A stretch of DNA of 64,000 nt, taken from Bordetella genomosp. 1 (GTDB lineage Bacteria > Pseudomonadota > Gammaproteobacteria > Burkholderiales > Burkholderiaceae_B). Below the pieces are notes generated by a model that saw only the letters and a list, made by a program, of their open reading frames with translations, did not search any database and was not told the DNA's origin. Below are positions 46,436-55,777 of this stretch, one piece after another. The stretch's first letter is position 1. Every line of letters starts with the position of its first letter. The stretch lies in contig NZ_NEVL01000004.1 of assembly GCF_002261335.1 (NCBI RefSeq), forward strand, positions 248,001-312,000. Direction: 5' to 3'. Both the position numbers and the translations under genes were made by a program.

Positions 46436-46891
46436 TCAGGCCATTTCGCCTTCGACCAGCACGGTCACGTCCACCACGACGTCAGGGTGCAGGGCAACCT
46501 GGATCGGGTATTCGCCGACGGCCTTGAGCTGGCCGTTGGGCAGGCGAACCTGCGACTTCTCGACGCCGTCGAAACCCGCCTTGCGCAGGCCTTCAGCGAT
46601 GTCGGCGTTGGTGACGGAGCCGAACAGACGGCCATCCACACCGGCCTTCTGCGAGATCTTCAGCTGGAAGTTGTTGACGCGCTCACCCAGGGCTTGGGCG
46701 GCGGCCAGCTTCTCGGCCTGGACCTTTTCCAGTTCGGCGCGGCGGGCTTCGAATTCCTTCAGGGCGGCGTCGGTCGCGCGACGGGCCTTCTTCTGGGGAA
46801 TCAGGAAGTTGCGGGCATAGCCGTCGCGCACGCGCACGACTTCGCCGAGGTTGCCCAGGTTGACGACTTTTTCGAGCAGGATAACTTGCAT
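46436..46891 (-). CDS. rplI: 50S ribosomal protein L9
   Basis: L9, 151 residues, binds 23S rRNA. The N-terminal domain [32 protein letters not shown] is diagnostic. A long central helix ([20 protein letters not shown]) and a C-terminal domain ending in [10 protein letters not shown] follow. It is the last gene of rpsF-priB-rpsR-rplI, 15 bp after rpsR, and is followed by a terminator. Confidence 0.98.
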   Translation of the reverse strand: MQVILLEKVVNLGNLGEVVRVRDGYARNFLIPQKKARRATDAALKEFEARRAELEKVQAEKLAAAQALGERVNNFQLKISQKAGVDGRLFGSVTNADIAEGLRKAGFDGVEKSQVRLPNGQLKAVGEYPIQVALHPDVVVDVTVLVEGEMA

Positions 46892-46906
46892 GTCAGTGCC
46901 CCTGGA

Positions 46907-47179
46907 TCAATTGTGGTTGTCGGTGTAGGGCAGCAGGGCCAGGAAGCGGGCACGCTTGATGGCGGTGTCCAGCTGGCGCTGATAGATCGCACGCGTGCCG
47001 GTCAGGCGCGCGGGGATGATCTTGCCGTTTTCTTGCACGAAGTCGCGCAGGGTGTCGAGATCCTTGTAGTCGATCTCTTCAACACCGGCAGCGGTGAAGC
47101 GGCAGAACTTGCGGCGCTTGAACAGCGGGTTCTGCTGCGTGAATTTGCGTTTCTCTTTGCGTTTTCCGAAGAAAGCCAT
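46907..47179 (-). CDS. rpsR: 30S ribosomal protein S18
   Basis: S18, 90 residues, pairs with S6 on the small subunit platform. It has the conserved [32 protein letters not shown] and [23 protein letters not shown] 47179 ([13 protein letters not shown]) is preferred over the frame start 12 codons upstream. It follows priB and precedes rplI by 15 bp. Confidence 0.98.
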   Translation of the reverse strand: MAFFGKRKEKRKFTQQNPLFKRRKFCRFTAAGVEEIDYKDLDTLRDFVQENGKIIPARLTGTRAIYQRQLDTAIKRARFLALLPYTDNHN

Positions 47180-47255
47180 GATATGTGCCTCTTTGTTTGG
47201 GGTCGGGACAGGCATCGAGCCATGTCGCCGTGATCTGTCTAGTCCTGTCTGGCGC

Positions 47256-47579
47256 TCAAGCCGTAAGCGGATCCCTGCCCGCGCTGCCGCTCAACTTCCG
47301 GGCCTGCTGCAGATGCAGCTTGACCTTCACCGAATCCTTGCGCGCCGGGGCCAGAAAGCCCTCGACTTGCAGTTCGGTCCCCAGCGGGGTGTTGGCCAGC
47401 AACGAAGCCAGGTCGCCCAGGGCCACTGCGGTGATCGTCAGTTCGACGCGGCGCGGATGCCCCGCTTCGATCACTTCCGATTCATGCCCGAGCAGCATTT
47501 CCAGTGCGGGCAGGCCTGCCGGTGTATGCCGCAGCGGTTCGCATTCGAGAACGCGCGCGCTCAACATCACCTTGTTCAT
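47256..47579 (-). CDS. priB: Primosomal replication protein N
   Basis: PriB, 107 residues, an OB-fold single-strand DNA-binding protein that stabilises PriA on forks during replication restart. The N-terminus [20 protein letters not shown] and the SSB-like [19 protein letters not shown] and [20 protein letters not shown] segments identify it. Its place between rpsF and rpsR is the conserved arrangement. dnaB lies on the same strand beyond rplI, so replication and ribosomal genes are interleaved. Confidence 0.93.
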   Translation of the reverse strand: MNKVMLSARVLECEPLRHTPAGLPALEMLLGHESEVIEAGHPRRVELTITAVALGDLASLLANTPLGTELQVEGFLAPARKDSVKVKLHLQQARKLSGSAGRDPLTA

Positions 47580-47641
47580 GCCGGTTGCACCTGAAAGCGT
47601 GGACGGCGATTACGCCAGACTTCTGAACCTGTACTCGAACC

Positions 47642-48016
47642 TTATTCGGCCTGGACGGCAGCGGCTTCAGCCGACGCCTTGCGGGCCTCTTCACGCTCGA
47701 CCGACTTCATCATGATCGACGGAGCGGTGACGGCCTTCTTGGTCTTGATGACCAGGTGGCGCAGCACGGCGTCGTTGTAGCGGAACGAGTGTTCGAGTTC
47801 GTCGAGGGTGGCCTGGCCGCACTCGATGTTCATGCAGACGTAGTGAGCCTTGACGAGCTTCTGGATCGGGTAAGCCAGTTGACGGCGGCCCCAGTCTTCC
47901 AGGCGGTGCACCGTGCCGCTTTGGCCGGTGACGAGCGACTGGTAGCGCTCGACCATGGCGGGCACTTGCTCGCTCTGGTCGGGATGGACGATGAACACTA
48001 CTTCGTAGTGACGCAT
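47642..48016 (-). CDS. rpsF: 30S ribosomal protein S6
   Basis: S6, 124 residues, binds S18 and 16S rRNA. It contains [45 protein letters not shown] and HYVCMNIEC. The C-terminal tail is extended and rich in Glu/Ala ([16 protein letters not shown]), as in many betaproteobacteria. It is the first gene of the operon, and a good sigma-70 promoter lies at 48111-48139. Confidence 0.98.
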   Translation of the reverse strand: MRHYEVVFIVHPDQSEQVPAMVERYQSLVTGQSGTVHRLEDWGRRQLAYPIQKLVKAHYVCMNIECGQATLDELEHSFRYNDAVLRHLVIKTKKAVTAPSIMMKSVEREEARKASAEAAAVQAE

Positions 48017-48110
48017 GTATTACTCCTTGAGGATGTCTCGCACAGGAAACATGTAAACCTGGGCGAGGGACAGCCCGCCATCGAAGATGGAGCGAGCAAG
48101 AAAGCCCACG

Positions 48111-48139
48111 ATTATCGCGCAATGGTCCCGGGCTTGCAA
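48111..48139 (-). promoter_or_regulatory. Promoter of the rpsF operon
   Basis: On the minus strand TTGCAA (48139-48134) is 17 bp from GATAAT (48116-48111). The expected start is near 48104, about 88 nt before the rpsF ATG, leaving a leader in which ribosomal autoregulation could act. Confidence 0.65.
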
Positions 48140-48211
48140 GTCGAAACCGGTTCGGGGACGCAGCGTGCAGCGCCCGGCGTGGCGTGCGCACCACCGCGTC
48201 GATCCGGCCCC

Positions 48212-48295
48212 GATTCATAGGCGCAGATTCACAGGCCCGGATTCACAGCCCCCGATTCACAGCCCCCGATTCGCCGATCCCGATTCGACAGGCCC
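48212..48295. repeat. Six-unit 14-bp tandem repeat
   Basis: Six consecutive 14-bp units, each starting GATTC, run from 48212 to 48295 without gaps. Units 3 and 4 (GATTCACAGCCCCC) are identical, and the outer units have diverged. The array is intergenic, upstream of the rpsF promoter and beside the stop of the DUF817 gene. Confidence 0.9.
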
Positions 48296-48316
48296 TGCAG
48301 CGCCCTGCCCTTGCCG

Positions 48317-49234
48317 CTACGGCGCGCTGGCCTGCGGCGCGATGCCGGTCTCGGGCTGGGCGCGCGGCGCCACGTAGGGCGCCGGCCGGCTCACCGCGCT
48401 CACCATCACATAGCTGATGATCATGAGCAGGAACCACGAGCCCAGCTTGGCCAGCGACACCAGTTGCCAGCCGGCCGCCTGGTTGGGATAGCGCCAGGCG
48501 TGGGCGAAGGTGCCGATGTTTTCGGCAAACCAGATGAACAGCGCGACCAGCACGAAGCCCAGCAGCAGCGGCATCCTGCGATGCACCTGCCAGATGCGGA
48601 AATGCACCCAGGTGCCGCGGAACAGCCACGCGGTCCAGGCGAACAGCAGCCAGCGCACGTCGGGCAGATAGTGATGGCTGAAGAAATTCACGTAGATCGC
48701 CAGCGACAGCAAGGCCGTGGCGCGCAGCGGCGGGTGGCGCGTGAAGCGGAAGTCGAACAGGCGCCAGACCCGCGCCAGGTAGCTCCCCACCGCGGCATAC
48801 ATGAACCCGGTGAACAGCGGCACGCCGCCCACCCGCAGCAGGCTGGCCTCGGGATAGAGCCACGAGCCGGCCGAGGTCTTGAACAGCTCCATCGCGGTGC
48901 CGACCACGTGGAACATCAGGATCACGCGCGCCTCGTCCCAGGTCTCCATGCGGGTCATGAGCAGCACGCCCTGGATGGCGATGGCGGCCAGCGTGAGGAA
49001 ATCGTAGCGCGCCAGCGCCGCGCCCTGCGGATACCACCAGAACGTGGCCAGCAGCAGCGCGCACATCAGCCCGCCGAACAGACAGGCCCAGGCCTGCTTG
49101 ACGCCGAAGCGCAGGAACTCATAGACGGCGGTGCGCCAGCGGCTCGTGCCGGTGAAGGCGAGGGCCAGCGCCGATTCGCGCTGCTGCCAGCGGGCGATCA
49201 GGGGCCATTCGCGGGCTGCCGGGTCCAGCGGCAT
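48317..49234 (-). CDS. DUF817 membrane protein
   Basis: A 305-residue integral membrane protein of the DUF817 family. About seven or eight spans are visible, with characteristic phrases such as TRMETWDEARVILMFHVVGT, FKTSAGSWLYPEAS and GVPLFTGFMYAAVGSYLARV. It is typical of uncharacterised inner-membrane proteins found sporadically in proteobacteria. No partner gene gives a clue. Its 3' end meets the 14-bp tandem repeat upstream of rpsF. Confidence 0.82.
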   Translation of the reverse strand: MPLDPAAREWPLIARWQQRESALALAFTGTSRWRTAVYEFLRFGVKQAWACLFGGLMCALLLATFWWYPQGAALARYDFLTLAAIAIQGVLLMTRMETWDEARVILMFHVVGTAMELFKTSAGSWLYPEASLLRVGGVPLFTGFMYAAVGSYLARVWRLFDFRFTRHPPLRATALLSLAIYVNFFSHHYLPDVRWLLFAWTAWLFRGTWVHFRIWQVHRRMPLLLGFVLVALFIWFAENIGTFAHAWRYPNQAAGWQLVSLAKLGSWFLLMIISYVMVSAVSRPAPYVAPRAQPETGIAPQASAP

Positions 49235-49283
49235 GGGCGTGCTCCGAGCGGGTCAGGGGTTGCGAGGATCGGCAGTAGAGCAC

Positions 49284-49320
49284 AAAAACCGACGGCCGCG
49301 GATGATCCGCGGCCGGTTTC
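49284..49320 (-). terminator. Terminator of folE2
   Basis: GGCCGCGGAT (49294-49303) and ATCCGCGGCC (49305-49314) form the stem, with GGTTTTTG on the minus strand after it. It lies about 50 bp beyond the folE2 stop. Confidence 0.65.
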
Positions 49321-49368
49321 GGTGCAACACGGTGTCCGCGGCGGGCGCGGACGGCGCTCAGGCCAGGC

Positions 49369-50166
49369 TCAACCCTCGACCACGGCGTAGGCCGAATGGT
49401 TGTGGATCGATTCGAAGTTTTCGGCTTCGACCGTGAAGCGGGCAATGCCGGGCAGCGCCTTCAGGCGGGCCGCGACGTCGCGCACCAGGTCTTCGACGAA
49501 CTTCGGGTTGTCGTAGGCGCGCTCGGTGACGTACTTCTCGTCGGGGCGTTTGAGCAGGCCCCAGAGCTCACACGAGCCTTCGTCTTCGACCAGGCGGATC
49601 ACCGCGTCCATCGAGACCTCGGCCGACAGCACGGCCGACACGGTGACGTGCGAACGCTGGTTGTGGGCGCCGTATTGCGAGATCGCCTTCGAACACGGGC
49701 ACAGGCTGGTGACCGGCACCAGCACGACCAGCTCGAATTCGACCCGCTCGCCCTCGGCACGCGCGATCCACTTGACCTCGTAGTCGAGCAGGCTCTGCAC
49801 GCCCGACACGGGTGCCGACTTGTTGATGAAGTACGGGAACGTGGCGGAGATGTCGCCGCGCTCGGCCTGCAGCAGCGGCAGCATGTCGCGCGCCATGTCG
49901 GCGAACAGGGCCGGCGTCATGGGCGTGGTGCGATGCTTTTCGAGCAGCGCGATGAAACGCGACATGTGCGTGCCCTTCTCTTCGGGGGGCAGCGCCACGG
50001 TGAGCGTCCAGGTGCCGACGGTCGGCTGGGCCGAGCCATCGGCCGTTTCGATCAGCATCGGATGGCGCACGCCACGGATGCCGACGCGCTGGATCGGGAT
50101 GTGTCGCAAGTCCGCCGAACTCTGGATGTCGGGCATCACGATGGCGGAATCGATCGGGGAATTCAT
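49369..50166 (-). CDS. folE2: GTP cyclohydrolase FolE2 (type IB)
   Basis: FolE2, 265 residues, converts GTP to dihydroneopterin triphosphate for folate synthesis. It is the metal-flexible alternative to FolE. Family motifs are [33 protein letters not shown] and [20 protein letters not shown], the last carrying the active-site Cys pair region. The C-terminus [17 protein letters not shown] is also typical. No Zur box was recognised upstream. It stands as a single gene between a terminator and dxs. Confidence 0.96.
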   Translation of the reverse strand: MNSPIDSAIVMPDIQSSADLRHIPIQRVGIRGVRHPMLIETADGSAQPTVGTWTLTVALPPEEKGTHMSRFIALLEKHRTTPMTPALFADMARDMLPLLQAERGDISATFPYFINKSAPVSGVQSLLDYEVKWIARAEGERVEFELVVLVPVTSLCPCSKAISQYGAHNQRSHVTVSAVLSAEVSMDAVIRLVEDEGSCELWGLLKRPDEKYVTERAYDNPKFVEDLVRDVAARLKALPGIARFTVEAENFESIHNHSAYAVVEG

Positions 50167-50334
50167 GTCGTTACCTGTCAGGGCGGATGGGATACAGCCA
50201 GCCCCCTGTTATCTACCGGAGGGCCATTATCACCCAAAGCGCGGGCGGGAATGGGGAAAACCCTTTTGCCAATAGGTGGGGCCACCGGGAAACAGTGTTG
50301 CGTCCCGGCGTCAAAAGGGGCCGCCGCAGCGAGC

Positions 50335-52191
50335 TTACAGTTCGCTAAAACGGCGCCGGATCGAGGCTTCGATGCCGGCGGCATCCAGGCCCAGGCCCGC
50401 CAGCAGCGCCACCTGGTCGCCGTGGTCGATGAATTGGTCGGGCAGGCCCAGCTGCAGGACGGGCAGCACGACGCCGGCCTCGTTCAGCGCCTCGGTGACG
50501 GCGCTGCCCGCGCCGCCCATGATCGCGGCCTCTTCGACCGTGACGAAGGCGGCGTGGCTGGCCGCCAGCGAGCCCAGCAGTTCGCGGTCGATCGGCTTGA
50601 CGAAGCGCATGTCGACCACGGTGGCGTCGAGCGCCTCGCCGGCGGCGAGCGCCGGGTGCAGCAGCGTACCGAAGGCCAGGATGGCGATGCGCGAGCCCTC
50701 GCGGCGCACCACGCCCTTGCCCAGCGGCACGGTGCCCAGGTCGTCGCCCGGCTCGGCGCCGACGCCGGCGCCGCGCGGGTAACGCACCGAGGCGGGGCCC
50801 GGGTACTGATAACAGGTGGACAGCAGCAGCCGCGTCTCGCGCTCGTCGGAGGGCGTGGCCACCACCATGTTGGGGATGCAGCGCAGGAACGCGATGTCGT
50901 AGTTGCCGGCGTGGGTCGCGCCGTCGGCGCCGACCAGGCCGGCGCGGTCGAGCGCGAAGGTCACGTCGAGGTTCTGCAACGCCACGTCGTGGATCAGCTG
51001 GTCGTAGCCGCGTTGCAGGAAGGTCGAGTAGATGGCGACCACCGGTTTCTGGCTCTCGCAGGCCAGGCCCGCGGCGAAGGTGACGGCGTGCTGCTCGGCG
51101 ATGCCGACGTCGAAGTAGCGCAGCGGAAAGCGCTTCTCGAACTCGACCATGCCGCTGCCTTCGCGCATGGCGGGCGTGATGCCGACCAGCCGCTCGTCGG
51201 CGGCGGCCTGGTCACACAGCCATTGCCCGAACACCTGCGTGAAGGTGCGGCGCGCCGGCGTCTTGGCCGGGGTGATGCCCACGGCCGGGTCGAACTTGCC
51301 GGGGCCGTGATAGAGCACCGGGTCGTTTTCGGCGAGCTTGTAGCCCTGGCCCTTCTTGGTGACCACGTGCAGGAACTGCAGACCGCGCAGGGCTTTCAGG
51401 TTCTGCAGGGTCGGCACCAGCGCGTCGAGGTCGTGACCGTCGATCGGGCCGACGTAGTTGAAGCCGAACTCCTCGAACATCGTGGCCGGCGTGACCATGC
51501 CCTTGGCGTGTTCCTCGAAACGGCGCGCCAGTTGCAGCACCGGCGGCACGTGCTGCAGCACGGCGCGGCCGACGTTCTTCGCGGCCGCGTAGAAACGGCC
51601 CGACATCAGGCGCGCCAGGTAGCGGTTGAGCGCCCCCACCGGCGGCGAGATCGACATGTCGTTGTCGTTCAGGATCACCAGCAGATTGATGTCGGGCGTG
51701 ACGCCGGCGTTGTTCATCGCCTCGAACGCCATGCCGGCCGACATCGCGCCGTCGCCGATCACGGCGATGTGCTGGCGTTCGATGCCGGCGTTGCGCGAGG
51801 CCACGGCCATGCCGAGCGCGGCCGAGATCGAGGTCGACGAGTGGGCGGTGCCGAAGGCGTCGTATTCGGATTCGCTGCGCTTGGGAAAGCCCGAGATGCC
51901 GCCCTGCTGGCGCAGCTTGGCCATGCCGGCGCGGCGGCCGGTCAGGATCTTGTGCGGATACGACTGGTGGCCGACGTCCCAGACGATGCGGTCGTGCGGG
52001 GTGTCGAACACGTAGTGCAGCGCCAGCGACAGCTCGACCGTGCCGAGGTTCGACGACAGGTGGCCGCCGGTCTTCGATACGGATTCCAGCACGAACTCGC
52101 GCAGCTCCTGCGCCACTTTGCGCAGGTCACGCCGATCGAGTTGGCGCAGTTCGGCCGGTTGGGTGATGCGGTCGAGTTGTTCGGTCGTCAT
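50335..52191 (-). CDS. dxs: 1-deoxy-D-xylulose-5-phosphate synthase
   Basis: DXS, 618 residues, makes DXP from pyruvate and glyceraldehyde 3-phosphate, the entry to the MEP isoprenoid pathway. The N-terminal region has [20 protein letters not shown] and [10 protein letters not shown]. The thiamin-diphosphate motif is [18 protein letters not shown]. The transketolase middle part has [18 protein letters not shown] and [21 protein letters not shown] 52191 (MTTEQLDRI) is chosen. It is the last gene of xseB-ispA-dxs; ispA ends 56 bp upstream. Confidence 0.97.
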   Translation of the reverse strand: MTTEQLDRITQPAELRQLDRRDLRKVAQELREFVLESVSKTGGHLSSNLGTVELSLALHYVFDTPHDRIVWDVGHQSYPHKILTGRRAGMAKLRQQGGISGFPKRSESEYDAFGTAHSSTSISAALGMAVASRNAGIERQHIAVIGDGAMSAGMAFEAMNNAGVTPDINLLVILNDNDMSISPPVGALNRYLARLMSGRFYAAAKNVGRAVLQHVPPVLQLARRFEEHAKGMVTPATMFEEFGFNYVGPIDGHDLDALVPTLQNLKALRGLQFLHVVTKKGQGYKLAENDPVLYHGPGKFDPAVGITPAKTPARRTFTQVFGQWLCDQAAADERLVGITPAMREGSGMVEFEKRFPLRYFDVGIAEQHAVTFAAGLACESQKPVVAIYSTFLQRGYDQLIHDVALQNLDVTFALDRAGLVGADGATHAGNYDIAFLRCIPNMVVATPSDERETRLLLSTCYQYPGPASVRYPRGAGVGAEPGDDLGTVPLGKGVVRREGSRIAILAFGTLLHPALAAGEALDATVVDMRFVKPIDRELLGSLAASHAAFVTVEEAAIMGGAGSAVTEALNEAGVVLPVLQLGLPDQFIDHGDQVALLAGLGLDAAGIEASIRRRFSEL

Positions 52192-52247
52192 GCTTGGTGT
52201 GAAGTCTCGAGAGGCCGGCGCGCGGGCGCGCCCGGCCATGGGTTTTG

Positions 52248-53159
52248 TCAGCGGTCGCGCAGCACGATGAAATCGGCCAGCTGCGCCAGGCGCGCGCCCG
52301 AATCGCCGAGCGGGCCCAGGGCCTGCAGGGCCGATTGCCGCAGCTCCTCGGCGAAGGCGCGTGCGCCCTCCAGCCCGAGCAGCGACACGTAGGTCGGCTT
52401 GTTGTCGTCGGCGTCCTTGCCCGGCGTCTTGCCCAGCGCGGCGCTGTCGGCGGTGACGTCGAGAATGTCGTCGACCACCTGGAACGCCAGGCCGATGGAC
52501 TGCGCGTAGGCGTCGAGCGCCTGGCGCGCCTGCGAGCTCGCGCCCGCCACGATGCCGCCCAGCGCCACGCTGGCGGCCAGCATCGCGCCGGTCTTCATGC
52601 TGTGCATGGTCTGGAGCTCGTCACGGGCAAGTACCGTGCCCACGCTCAGCAGGTCGATGGCCTGGCCGCCGGCCATGCCCTGGCTGCCGGCCGCGCGGGC
52701 CAGCGCCTGCACGGCCTGCACCACCAGCGCGGGCGCGATCGGCATGCGACCGAGCAGCTCGAAGGCCAGCGGCTGCAGCGCATCGCCGGCCAGCATGGCG
52801 GTGGCCTCGTCGAACTGCACGTGCGTGGTGGGACGGCCGCGCCGCAGCGTGTCGTCGTCCATGCAGGGCAGGTCGTCGTGCACCAGCGAATAGGCGTGGA
52901 TCAGCTCGACCGCCGCGGCGGCATGGTCGAGCGAGGCCGATACGGCGACGGCGCTGCCCGCCACCGGGCAGGCCTGGCCGGCCGCGTAGACCAGCGCCGC
53001 GCGCACGCGCTTGCCGCCGCCCAGGACGGCGTAGCGCATCGCTTCGTGCAGCCGCGCCGGCAGCACGTCGGGGCCGGGCAGGAGTTCGTCGAGCACGTGC
53101 TCGATATGCTGCGCGCGATCGGACAGCCAGTCCGCGAAAGCGAGATGGTTCTGCTTCAT
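52248..53159 (-). CDS. ispA: Farnesyl diphosphate synthase
   Basis: A polyprenyl synthetase of 303 residues, the size of IspA. The first aspartate-rich motif DDLPCMDDD, in [20 protein letters not shown], and the second DDILD, in [15 protein letters not shown], are intact. [17 protein letters not shown] is the substrate-binding segment. It makes the C15 precursor of quinones and undecaprenyl phosphate. Placement between xseB and dxs is the conserved isoprenoid operon. Confidence 0.95.
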   Translation of the reverse strand: MKQNHLAFADWLSDRAQHIEHVLDELLPGPDVLPARLHEAMRYAVLGGGKRVRAALVYAAGQACPVAGSAVAVSASLDHAAAAVELIHAYSLVHDDLPCMDDDTLRRGRPTTHVQFDEATAMLAGDALQPLAFELLGRMPIAPALVVQAVQALARAAGSQGMAGGQAIDLLSVGTVLARDELQTMHSMKTGAMLAASVALGGIVAGASSQARQALDAYAQSIGLAFQVVDDILDVTADSAALGKTPGKDADDNKPTYVSLLGLEGARAFAEELRQSALQALGPLGDSGARLAQLADFIVLRDR

Positions 53160-53167
53160 CGATGAAT

Positions 53168-53434
53168 TCAGTCGTCGTCGAGCGCCGCGGGATCCAGCGG
53201 ACGCAACAGGTCGCCCTCCAGGACCTTGACCTGCTGTTCGGCCTGCGCGAGGCGATCCTGGCAGATGCGCGTGAGCGCGACGCCGCGCTTGTAGGCGGCC
53301 AGCGACTGCTCCAACGGCAGGCTGCCGTTTTCCATGGTCTGGACCAGGGTTTCGAGCTCGGCGAGCGCGCTCTCGAAATCCTGCGGCAGCGAAGTCGGTT
53401 CGGTCTGCGGATCGGCTTGCTTAGATGAGGCCAA
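53168..53434 (-). CDS. xseB: Exodeoxyribonuclease VII small subunit
   Basis: XseB, 88 residues, the small subunit that makes multimeric ExoVII with XseA for single-strand DNA degradation. The core DFESALAELETLVQTMENGSL, with LEQSLAAYKRGVALTRICQD, is diagnostic. The start is a TTG at 53434 with GGAG six bases upstream; there is no ATG near the conserved core. It ends 8 bp before ispA. The long upstream frame is noncoding and overlaps the IclR gene. Confidence 0.93.
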   Translation of the reverse strand: MASSKQADPQTEPTSLPQDFESALAELETLVQTMENGSLPLEQSLAAYKRGVALTRICQDRLAQAEQQVKVLEGDLLRPLDPAALDDD

Positions 53435-53502
53435 GCGGGTCTCCGGGGCGAAAAGTGAGGGGTGTTCGATCAGATCCCCGAATTGTACGGGAATCGCGCC
53501 AC

Positions 53503-54315
53503 TCACCCCGGCGCCCCCGCCCCCGACAGCCGCGCGGCGATCTGCCTGAGCGCCGGCGCCACCTGTTCGCGCAGCATCGTCTCCGACAGCAGCGAGGCCG
53601 GACCGCCGCAACTCAACACGAAGCGGCCTTCGCCGGTGAGCGAGGTGAACGGCACGGCCGCGGCGTTGATGCCGGACAGCCACTGGCCGATGGCGAAGCA
53701 GCAACCGGTGGCCTGCATGTCGGCCAGCGCGCCGTCGATCAGCGCCTGCGCCGGCGCCCGCGCGCCCATCTGCTTGATGAGCTCGCCGCGCTGCGCCTCG
53801 CTCAGGCCGGCCAGGTGGGCACGGCCCATGGCGGTGTCGAGGCTGGCGCGATAGCCCACGGGCAGGCGCAGATAGAGCGCCGACGACCCATGGATGGCCT
53901 CGACGTAGACCATCGCGTCGCCGTCGAAGGTGCCGAGCGCCACGGCCCCGCCCGTCTGCGCGGCCAGCGCGCTCATGTCGGCCTTGGCCAGCTCGCGCAC
54001 CTCGAGCCCGGCCAGCAGGCCGAAGCCCAGCGCCAGCGCGGCATGGCCGGGCGAATACTTGCCAGTGTCGGTGTGATAGCGCAGGTACCCGAGCTGGATC
54101 AGCGTGTAGGTGATGCGACTGATGGTGGGCTTGGGCAGGCCCGTGGCGCGCGCCAGCTCGAGGTTGCCGAGCGGCCCGCCGGACTGGCTGAAGGCGCGCA
54201 GGATGTCGAGCCCGCGCGCCAGCGCGGTGATGAAGTCGGGCGAGGACGTGCCGCCTTCGTGCGCCGCCCGTTTGCGCCGGGCGGGCCCGGCGGGCTGATC
54301 GGAAAAAGGTTGCAT
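53503..54315 (-). CDS. IclR-family regulator
   Basis: A 270-residue IclR-type regulator. The N-terminal winged helix-turn-helix (residues about 28-90) has FITALARGLDILRAFSQS and NLELARATGLPKPTISRITYTL. The C-terminal effector domain has YVEAIHGSSALYLRLPVGYR and the closing AAAVPFTSLTGEGRFVLSCGG region. It is divergent from a Bug-type binding protein across 182 bp containing two palindromes, so it probably controls that gene and itself. The ligand is unknown. Confidence 0.92.
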   Translation of the reverse strand: MQPFSDQPAGPARRKRAAHEGGTSSPDFITALARGLDILRAFSQSGGPLGNLELARATGLPKPTISRITYTLIQLGYLRYHTDTGKYSPGHAALALGFGLLAGLEVRELAKADMSALAAQTGGAVALGTFDGDAMVYVEAIHGSSALYLRLPVGYRASLDTAMGRAHLAGLSEAQRGELIKQMGARAPAQALIDGALADMQATGCCFAIGQWLSGINAAAVPFTSLTGEGRFVLSCGGPASLLSETMLREQVAPALRQIAARLSGAGAPG

Positions 54316-54336
54316 TTCGCGCCCCTAATTTTTATA

Positions 54337-54379
54337 GTTAGTTTCAACTAACAAAATTAAATTTCGTATATCGGAATTT
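54337..54379. promoter_or_regulatory. Two operator-like palindromes between iclR and bug genes
   Basis: GTTAGTT/AACTAAC (54337-54343 and 54346-54352) and AAATTTCG/CGGAATTT (54359-54366 and 54372-54379, one mismatched pair) lie in an AT-rich patch. The second resembles IclR-family operators with a TTTCG-N5-CGGAA form. Both are close to the IclR start. Confidence 0.6.
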
Positions 54380-54497
54380 AAACAGTTCTGCCGAGTTTTG
54401 GAAAGTCTTGCCGTAGTGCGCAGCCTTTTGCCTTACCCGTGCGCAGTACCGCAGCATTCCGTTGCCGGCGGATTTCGTACTCGCACAAGGGAAAGAC

Positions 54498-55469
54498 ATG
54501 TTTCGCACCACGCTCAAGCTCTGCAGCGCCCTGCTGCTGTCGGCCGCCACGCTCGGCACCGCCCACGCCGACACCTACCCCAGCCGTCCCATCAAGGTGA
54601 TCTCGCCCTTCCCGGCGGGCGGCGCCACCGACGTGCTCACGCGCATCCTGGCCGAACGCATGGGCAAGGACCTGAACCAGAGCCTGATCGTCGAAAACAA
54701 GGCCGGCGCCGGCACCTCGATCGGCGCCGCCTACGTGTCGCGCGAGAATCCGGATGGCTACACCATCCTGATGGCGACCAACTCCACGCTGGTCACCAAC
54801 CGCTTCCTCTATAAAGAGCTGCCCTACGACCCGGACAGCTTCGCGCCGATCGGCATGGTCGGCATCGGCCCGCTGGTGCTGCTGTCCACCCCCAAGCAGC
54901 CCTTCAACAGCGTGGCCGACGTCGTCAGCTACGCCAAGCAGAACCCCGGCAAGCTGACCTTCGCCACCTTCGGCCCGGGCACCTCCTCGCACCTGGCCGG
55001 CGAACTGTTCAAGGAACAGGCCGGCATCGACATCCTGCACGTGCCGTTCAAGGGCGCCACCCAGGCCCTGCCGGCGGTCGTGAGCGGCGACGTGGACCTG
55101 TTCTTCGACATGGTGGCCACCGGCATGCCGCAGGCCGACGCCGGCAAGGTCAAGGTGTTCGGCATCACCAGCCCGACCCGCCTGGCCTCGCAGTCCAAGC
55201 TGCCCACGCTGGCCGAACAGGGCTATCCCAAGTTCGACATGACCGCCTGGTTCAGCTTCGTCGCGCCCAAGGGCACGCCGCCCGAAGTGCTGGCACGCCT
55301 GCAGACCTCGCTGACCAACGCGCTCAAGGACGAGGCCGTGCGCAAGAAGCTGCTCGACATGGGCATCGATCCGCGCAGCGGCACCGCCGAAGAGCTGGTG
55401 GCCAAGATCAAAGACGAGCAACCCCTCGTGTCGCAGCTCATCAAGCAGGCCAACATCGTTCTGCAGTAA
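54498..55469 (+). CDS. Bug-family (TctC-like) periplasmic solute-binding protein
   Basis: A 323-residue secreted binding protein. The signal peptide MFRTTLKLCSALLLSAATLGTAHA precedes DTYPSRPIKVISPFPAGGATD, the hallmark of the Bug/TctC family. Further signature segments are VENKAGAGTSIGAAYV and PGTSSHLAGELFKEQAGI. No TctA/TctB genes are nearby. The ligand is unknown. ATG 54498 follows AAGGGAAAG; the ORF start at 54462 precedes the signal. The divergent IclR regulator is the likely controller, and a terminator follows. Confidence 0.9.
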   Translation: MFRTTLKLCSALLLSAATLGTAHADTYPSRPIKVISPFPAGGATDVLTRILAERMGKDLNQSLIVENKAGAGTSIGAAYVSRENPDGYTILMATNSTLVTNRFLYKELPYDPDSFAPIGMVGIGPLVLLSTPKQPFNSVADVVSYAKQNPGKLTFATFGPGTSSHLAGELFKEQAGIDILHVPFKGATQALPAVVSGDVDLFFDMVATGMPQADAGKVKVFGITSPTRLASQSKLPTLAEQGYPKFDMTAWFSFVAPKGTPPEVLARLQTSLTNALKDEAVRKKLLDMGIDPRSGTAEELVAKIKDEQPLVSQLIKQANIVLQ

Positions 55470-55777
55470 AGGCTTTTTCCGCGGGAGCCCGCCGGTGTCC
55501 CGTCTTGTGCCGTCCGCGCCCTCTGGCCCGGGCGGCTTTTTTACGCCCCTCCCCACCGCATGACGGCGGCGCGCACGGTTAAGGAGTGCGGCCCTTTGCA
55601 ACCACATGGAAACACGGCGCGGGCGCGCCCGACGGGCACGCGGCTTGCGTGGTTCGTGGACCCACACAGCCGCTAACGCCTCGAAACAGGATGGGGCGGG
55701 CGCGCTGATAAGGTCGGGTAGGCAGTGCGGCCCAGGCGCCGCCCCGCCCTACGAAGAAGCCGATACGCAGGAGTCCC
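55470..55777. other. Spacer before the acyltransferase gene
   Basis: A 308-bp region with the terminator of the Bug gene at its start (55509-55542). The remaining sequence is GC-rich with short overlapping frames and no promoter I can define. AGGAG at 55771-55775 serves the acyltransferase ATG. Confidence 0.5.
55509..55542 (+). terminator. Terminator of the second Bug gene
   Basis: GCCGTCC (55509-55515) pairs with GGGCGGC (55530-55536, one wobble), then six T at 55537-55542. Confidence 0.7.

Larger units (their letters stand above)
48017..48316. other. Spacer upstream of rpsF
   Basis: The 300-bp region holds the rpsF promoter (48111-48139) and a six-unit 14-bp tandem repeat (48212-48295). 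The rest shows no gene or RNA that I can support. Confidence 0.7.

Noticed and set aside
48212-48295. CRISPR or direct-repeat origin
   Set aside because: Units are contiguous 14-mers without spacers, and no origin features such as DnaA boxes were recognised.
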